The position numbers and the translations under genes are program-made. From Armatimonadota bacterium (GTDB taxonomy: Bacteria > Armatimonadota > Hebobacteria > Hebobacterales > WVXJ01): a DNA stretch of 9,320 nucleotides. The stretch's first letter is position 1, and each line of letters begins with the position of its first letter. Shown piece by piece: positions 6,578-9,320 of this stretch. The notes beneath the pieces were generated by a model that was not told the origin of the DNA, searched no databases, and was given only the letters and a program-made list of their open reading frames with translations. The stretch spans positions 51,223-60,542 of the forward strand of contig WVXJ01000239.1 of the NCBI GenBank assembly GCA_011773575.1. Reading direction: 5' to 3'.

Positions 6578-6613
6578 GCTGGCGGGCGTGAACTATGCGC
6601 CCGTCAGCGTTTT
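6578..6613 (+). terminator. Rho-independent terminator between convergent genes
   Basis: GCTGGCGGGCG (6578-6588) pairs with CGCCCGTCAGC (6598-6608) over 11 positions including one G-U, with a 9-base loop and then GTTTTC. It terminates the CX3C gene. Its T-run abuts the stop codon of the converging CAP gene, and on the minus strand no T-run follows the stem. Confidence 0.75.
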
Positions 6614-7213
6614 CTATGTCCCGCCGCTGAACATCTGGGTCAGCCAGACTCGCCCGTCCTCCAGAGAGTAGATTCCTACTCCCACGCGGGTATACTCCGC
6701 ATCCAGCAAATTCGCTTTGTGTTCCGGACTGTCCAACATCTGCGCGTGGATGAGGCCCATGAGGGGCTGGTTCGCGCGGGCGATATTTTCGCCCACAACA
6801 TAGCCGGGTTGTCGCCCCAGAGCCAGAGCAAAGCGATCAAGGGGGTTCCGTTTCGTGGGCGGGGGCTCGATGTGAGAGAAGTAATGACTTTTCGCCATGT
6901 CCGCGCTGTGTTGGCGGGCGACCTGAGTAAGCAGAGAATCCGGGAGCAGCGCGGGCAGGCCGTGTTCCGCGCGCTCCTCGTTTATCAAACGCATAGAAAG
7001 CGCTTCATCGTCTGTGAGGGATACCTCAGGGACGGAAACGGGCGAGGTCGAATTCGTGGGAGAGGACAACCTCGAAGCCCAGAACACCACAAACACAAGA
7101 ACAACAGCAAAACCAGCAAACTTCTTCACAGCCAGAACACCCAACGCGGCCAATAACATCCTACCCGTGAAGTGTGAATGACTCGCGAAAGAGGAGGGAA
7201 AGAAAAGCGGCAT
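6614..7213 (-). CDS. Membrane-anchored CAP/SCP-domain (YkwD-like) protein
   Basis: A 199-residue protein with a bacterial CAP (SCP/PR1) domain, a family of extracytoplasmic proteins whose bacterial members mostly lack a defined activity. Residues about 32-50 (KFAGFAVVLVFVVFWASRL) form a membrane segment or uncleaved signal. A short Ser/Pro/Thr linker (50-65) leads to the CAP domain at about 67-196. Family landmarks are LINEERAEHGLPAL (76-89), QHSADMAKSHYFSH (101-114), GEN (141-143), DSPEHKANLL (161-170), the strand VGVGIYSLEDGRVW (177-190), and LTQMF. Candidate pocket residues are H102, E142 and H166. The start is uncertain: ATG at 7213 is chosen because a TTG at 7282 overlaps the putative promoter, but its AAAGGAG site is about 15 bases away. 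The in-frame ATG at 7159 is an alternative that keeps the membrane segment. Confidence 0.88.
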   Translation of the reverse strand: MPLFFPSSFASHSHFTGRMLLAALGVLAVKKFAGFAVVLVFVVFWASRLSSPTNSTSPVSVPEVSLTDDEALSMRLINEERAEHGLPALLPDSLLTQVARQHSADMAKSHYFSHIEPPPTKRNPLDRFALALGRQPGYVVGENIARANQPLMGLIHAQMLDSPEHKANLLDAEYTRVGVGIYSLEDGRVWLTQMFSGGT

Positions 7214-7280
7214 TGAGCGGGAAAGGCGCTCCTTTGGCGGCACCCAGGAGAAAGGGCGTTGGAATCCTCCTCGAGTTGCC

Positions 7281-7310
7281 AATCTAATGCTCTATTGCTT
7301 GAGAGGTCAA
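7281..7310 (-). promoter_or_regulatory. Possible promoter of the CAP-domain gene
   Basis: Read on the minus strand, TTGACC (7310-7305, 5 of 6) and TAGATT (7286-7281, 4 of 6) are 18 bases apart. The -10 and its next two bases (TAGATTGG) are the same as in the tRNA-Leu promoter. The -35 box overlaps the first copy of an ATTCGCG-containing repeat. Confidence 0.45.
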
Positions 7311-7389
7311 ATTCGCGATTCGCGTCGGGAAATGCATTCTGAAAGCAACAAAAGCGTCAGATTTCTTAGCAAAATAGGACAAATTCGCG
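7305..7389. repeat. ATTCGCG-containing direct repeats in the divergent spacer
   Basis: GGTCAAATTCGCG (7305-7317) and GGACAAATTCGCG (7377-7389) match at 12 of 13 bases and lie 72 bases apart. The first runs into a second ATTCGCG heptamer (7318-7324), so the spacer holds three copies. They lie between the divergently transcribed CAP gene and the small gene at 7501, a suitable place for operators. The rest of the 7214-7500 gap shows no gene and no clear promoter for the rightward gene. Confidence 0.4.
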
Positions 7390-7500
7390 GTTTACAGGCC
7401 GTTTCGGGTGGGGTACGGTGACCTTGCGGCGGTAAAACGTAGAAAGAATCCATACTTCTAATCAGATGAAGCATCGCACTGTTCTGACTGGGGGAGCAGG

Positions 7501-7818
7501 ATGAACAGACGCAATTCTGACGCAGAACGTATGGTTATGGAGATCCTGCAAGATGAATTCGCGCGGGGAGATATCCGCGTGGATGCCTTCGGGTCGCCAG
7601 GATCTCGGGAGTGCTGTGTGTGGCTCAGCAAAGGCAAGGCTCGAGTGCCGGTAATACCCCTCCGCTATGAGTATGCCAGAATTGATGAGAAGAAGCCTCC
7701 AAGATTGTCCGATTCTCTTGAAGAGTGGCAGGCTTCCGGCACAGGTGATTTGCCCAAGGCGATCTCGCGCGCAATCACTGAATTGCGCCGCCGGACACAA
7801 AAGTTGTCGGCAGTCTAA
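7501..7818 (+). CDS. Small conserved-looking hypothetical protein
   Basis: A 105-residue protein that is not recognised. The ATG at 7501 follows a GGGGGAGCAGG ribosome site (7490-7500). There is no signal peptide or membrane segment, so it is probably cytoplasmic. It has three parts: a charged helix with many acidic and basic residues (about 3-21), a central segment that looks like beta strands (CCVWLSKGKARVPVIPLRYEYARID, with two adjacent cysteines), and a C-terminal helix rich in Arg (about 84-101). The coding look and the ribosome site favour this frame over the longer overlapping frame on the other strand. It stands alone, without a clear promoter or terminator, and ends 71 bases before the 3' end of the opposing tRNA-Leu. 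Confidence 0.65.
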   Translation: MNRRNSDAERMVMEILQDEFARGDIRVDAFGSPGSRECCVWLSKGKARVPVIPLRYEYARIDEKKPPRLSDSLEEWQASGTGDLPKAISRAITELRRRTQKLSAV

Positions 7819-7889
7819 TGGTCGCTTCGTGGCCCGTACAGTGAAGAGAAAAGACGCACGCTCCAAACGGGGTAGGCAGGAGAAGTAAG

Positions 7890-7974
7890 TGCCGGCGGAG
7901 GGAATTGAACCCCCACCCCGCTAAGCGGGACGTGATTTTGAGTCACGCGCGTCTGCCAGTTCCGCCACGCCGGC
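7890..7974 (-). tRNA. tRNA-Leu (anticodon CAA)
   Basis: This decodes UUG. On the minus strand the acceptor GCCGGCG (7974-7968) pairs with CGCCGGC (7897-7891), with discriminator A at 7890. The anticodon loop is CTCAAAA, with CAA at 7940-7938. The variable arm TCCCGCTTAGCGGG is a stable hairpin, as expected for class II leucine tRNAs. The T-arm contains GGGGG and TTCAATT. The bases after the discriminator are CTT, so CCA must be added enzymatically. Confidence 0.97.
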
Positions 7975-7983
7975 CCACCTTCC

Positions 7984-8012
7984 AATCTATCCTTTTGCCC
8001 CACCGCTGTCAA
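7984..8012 (-). promoter_or_regulatory. Sigma70-type promoter of tRNA-Leu
   Basis: On the minus strand a perfect TTGACA (8012-8007) is followed after 17 bases by TAGATT (7989-7984, 4 of 6). The mature tRNA begins nine bases after the -10 box, so little or no 5' leader is expected. Confidence 0.8.
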
Positions 8013-8031
8013 GAAAGCCCCGGAATCTAAC

Positions 8032-8058
8032 CGCAGAGAGCGCGGAGATCGCAGAGAA
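8032..8058. repeat. Three degenerate 9-nt units, CGCAGAGAN type
   Basis: CGCAGAGAG, CGCGGAGAT and CGCAGAGAA lie head to tail, each differing from CGCAGAGAN by at most one base apart from the last position. The run sits in the short gap between the tRNA-Leu promoter and the 3' end of mobB. Short purine-rich runs of this kind recur between genes in various bacterial genomes; their role is unknown. Confidence 0.6.
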
Positions 8059-8080
8059 AAGAGGTTGGGGAGGCAGCCTC

Positions 8081-8725
8081 TCATTTCCTGCGGTGGATTT
8101 GAAGGTTGATTGTTTCCGGCTCCTCCGGAATATCCCGCAGGGCCGCAATCATCCCCCGCACTGTGGAGGCAATGACACTGTCCGCAAAGTGATTCAGGCG
8201 AACCTGGCGGCCCTCTACTATCAGGCTCACTTCTCTCTCAGGGGCAAGCAGGCGCTCCACCAGCAAATCAGCGAGAGAAGCCGTATCATCAAAGCCGAAG
8301 GTGGGTACTGATTGCTCCTTTGACACATCACTTACCACGGCCAGCAATTGTTCTTCCGAAGGAATAGGCGATTCTCCGGCCTCTTTGCCCACCACCAGCA
8401 CCTTGGGCAGATCCTCTTCCGAGAAGCCTTCGGCGATCACCAGTTGAGCCTCTTCGAGAAGAAGGGCGGCCAGCCGCGCGAAGGAAGGTTTCTCGCTTGC
8501 TCCCAAGATGGCAAATTCCTGGGGGCCGCACAGGGAAACTGCAATTGCTCCGGCCTGGATGTGTCGCCAGGAATCACTCCCCTCGCGGTCCACCTGAAAT
8601 CCCTCTTCACAGTGTTTCATCGTTGCCACCCGCAAACCCCGGCAAGAGAATTCCTTCACCAGGGCCTCGACCACTGTGGTCTTGCCGCTCTTCTTGGCTC
8701 CGATAATGCTGACAATGGGCAACAT
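8081..8725 (-). CDS. mobB: Molybdopterin-guanine dinucleotide biosynthesis protein MobB
   Basis: MobB is a GTP-binding P-loop protein that assists MobA in attaching GMP to molybdopterin, forming the MGD (bis-MGD) cofactor of molybdenum or tungsten oxidoreductases such as formate dehydrogenases and nitrate reductases. The protein has 214 residues. The Walker A loop GAKKSGKTT is at 9-17, MKHCEEGF (36-43) and DREGSDSWRHIQAGA follow, and LVIAEGFSEED (96-106) is the MobB segment near the second metal/nucleotide site. It is longer than the roughly 170-175-residue enterobacterial protein because of a C-terminal stretch (about 166-214, VSLIVEGRQVRLNHF onward) of a type seen in some other MobB proteins. 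The ATG at 8725 is supported by an AAGGGAG ribosome site. No mobA or molybdoenzyme gene is in view. It is divergent from the radical SAM gene across 62 bases. Confidence 0.93.
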   Translation of the reverse strand: MLPIVSIIGAKKSGKTTVVEALVKEFSCRGLRVATMKHCEEGFQVDREGSDSWRHIQAGAIAVSLCGPQEFAILGASEKPSFARLAALLLEEAQLVIAEGFSEEDLPKVLVVGKEAGESPIPSEEQLLAVVSDVSKEQSVPTFGFDDTASLADLLVERLLAPEREVSLIVEGRQVRLNHFADSVIASTVRGMIAALRDIPEEPETINLQIHRRK

Positions 8726-8787
8726 ATCTCTTCTCCCTTCTTGCTGTGCGAACCGCTATTTGCTAGCATGGCGCGGAAAGAACGATC

Positions 8788-9320
8788 ATGGAAAGCGGCG
8801 AAAAGATCGAGATTCTGGGAAACTCCGCTCGATTCGACATCTGCGCCTCTTCCTGCTTCACAAGCAAAGGCCGCAGGAGAGCCCCCTACGGCCTGCCCCG
8901 CTGGATTTATCCCGCAGTTCGCCCGGACGGCCGCCATGTCCTGCTGATGAAGGTGCTGATGTCAAACTCCTGCCGCAACAGTTGCGCCTATTGTCAAAAT
9001 CGCTGCGGCGGCTCGGATCGTCCCGTCTCCTTTTCGCCGGATGAACTGGCACGCACCTTCCTCGATTTGCATCATCAAGGTTTGGCCGAGGGCCTCTTCT
9101 TGAGTTCCGCAGTGGAGAATGATACCACCATGAGCCGGATGTTGGACGCGGTGGAGATACTGCGCAACCGCCGCGGCTTTGGAGGATATATCCACCTGAA
9201 AATACTGCCAGGGGCGGGGTTCTGCCAAGTAGAGCGGGCCGTCGAACTGGCGAATCGTGTCTCCGTGAACCTGGAGGCGGGGAGCCCTGAGCATCTGAAC
9301 AGCCTGGCTCCGGACAAGGA
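8788..9320 (+). CDS. Radical SAM protein of the putative DNA modification/repair family (3' partial)
   Basis: The frame is open to the right edge, giving 177 residues of a protein whose family members usually exceed 400. The start is ATG at 8788, with GGAAAG (8775-8780) 7 bases upstream. The N-terminal segment EKIEILGNSARFDIC (5-19) precedes the radical SAM cluster motif C62-x3-C66-x2-C69 (CRNSCAYC), which would bind a 4Fe-4S cluster and cleave S-adenosylmethionine. EGLFLSSAVEND, GYIHLKILPGA and RVSVNLEAGSPEHLNSLAPDK match the family annotated as putative DNA modification/repair radical SAM proteins, often encoded beside a uracil-DNA-glycosylase-like partner. Additional cysteines C19, C23 and C73 are of interest. 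The partner gene, if present, would lie beyond the right edge. Family assignment is from memory of its motifs; the biochemical role is unknown. Confidence 0.88.
   Translation, partial: MESGEKIEILGNSARFDICASSCFTSKGRRRAPYGLPRWIYPAVRPDGRHVLLMKVLMSNSCRNSCAYCQNRCGGSDRPVSFSPDELARTFLDLHHQGLAEGLFLSSAVENDTTMSRMLDAVEILRNRRGFGGYIHLKILPGAGFCQVERAVELANRVSVNLEAGSPEHLNSLAPDK

Noticed and set aside
7462..7866. Minus-strand frame overlapping the small gene at 7501
   Set aside because: Its translation looks like shadow sequence, and the plus-strand frame has the better start signal.
8057..8081. Terminator for mobB on the minus strand
   Set aside because: Only a 5-bp AGAGG/CCTCT stem with a 12-base loop and three Ts; too weak to list as a feature.
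8741..8769. Promoter TTGCTG-17-TAGCAT for the radical SAM gene
   Set aside because: The -35 is only 3 of 6 and the predicted start would fall within the ribosome site.

Overview
This 9.3 kb window is bacterial. It has sigma70-type promoters, Shine-Dalgarno sites, rho-independent hairpins, short intergenic gaps and two bacterial-type long-arm tRNAs. Most of it is moderately GC-rich with CGN-type arginine codons. The phylum cannot be fixed from these genes. Secreted phosphoesterases with carbohydrate-binding-like tails, a sulfatase-fold protein and a radical-SAM DNA-modification-family protein would suit an uncultured free-living lineage, but that is only an impression. No phage, IS, CRISPR or origin signal was seen, and no gene-free stretch exceeds 300 bases.

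Left region (1-3710, + strand). Two tandem paralogues encode exported calcineurin-type metallophosphoesterases, each followed by an Ig-like middle segment and a CBM9-like C-terminal domain. The first is cut by the left edge. The second has a complete signal peptide, and a strong terminator follows it. A perfect 16-bp palindrome lies between the two genes.

Middle region (3743-6005, + strand). A tRNA-Ser(CGA) gene with its own promoter is followed by two genes of lower GC. One is a sulfatase-fold (alkaline phosphatase superfamily) protein whose nucleophile register points to threonine rather than formylglycine. The other is a HAD-like protein that seems to lack the catalytic aspartate. The composition shift beside a tRNA suggests acquired DNA, but no clean attachment repeat was found.

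Right region (6137-9320). A small exported protein with three CX3C motifs (+) converges on a membrane-anchored CAP/SCP-domain protein (-), with a hairpin terminator between them. A spacer with repeated ATTCGCG heptamers leads to a small unrecognised protein (+). Next come tRNA-Leu(CAA) (-), a short 9-nt-period repeat, and mobB (-). A radical SAM protein of the putative DNA modification/repair family diverges from mobB and is cut by the right edge.

The genes do not form one pathway. The clearest functional unit is the phosphoesterase pair, probably acting outside the cytoplasm on phosphorylated organic matter. The items most worth following are the nucleophile-shifted sulfatase homologue with its degenerate HAD neighbour, the CX3C protein, and the two tRNA promoters placed so close that transcription may start at or near the mature 5' end.
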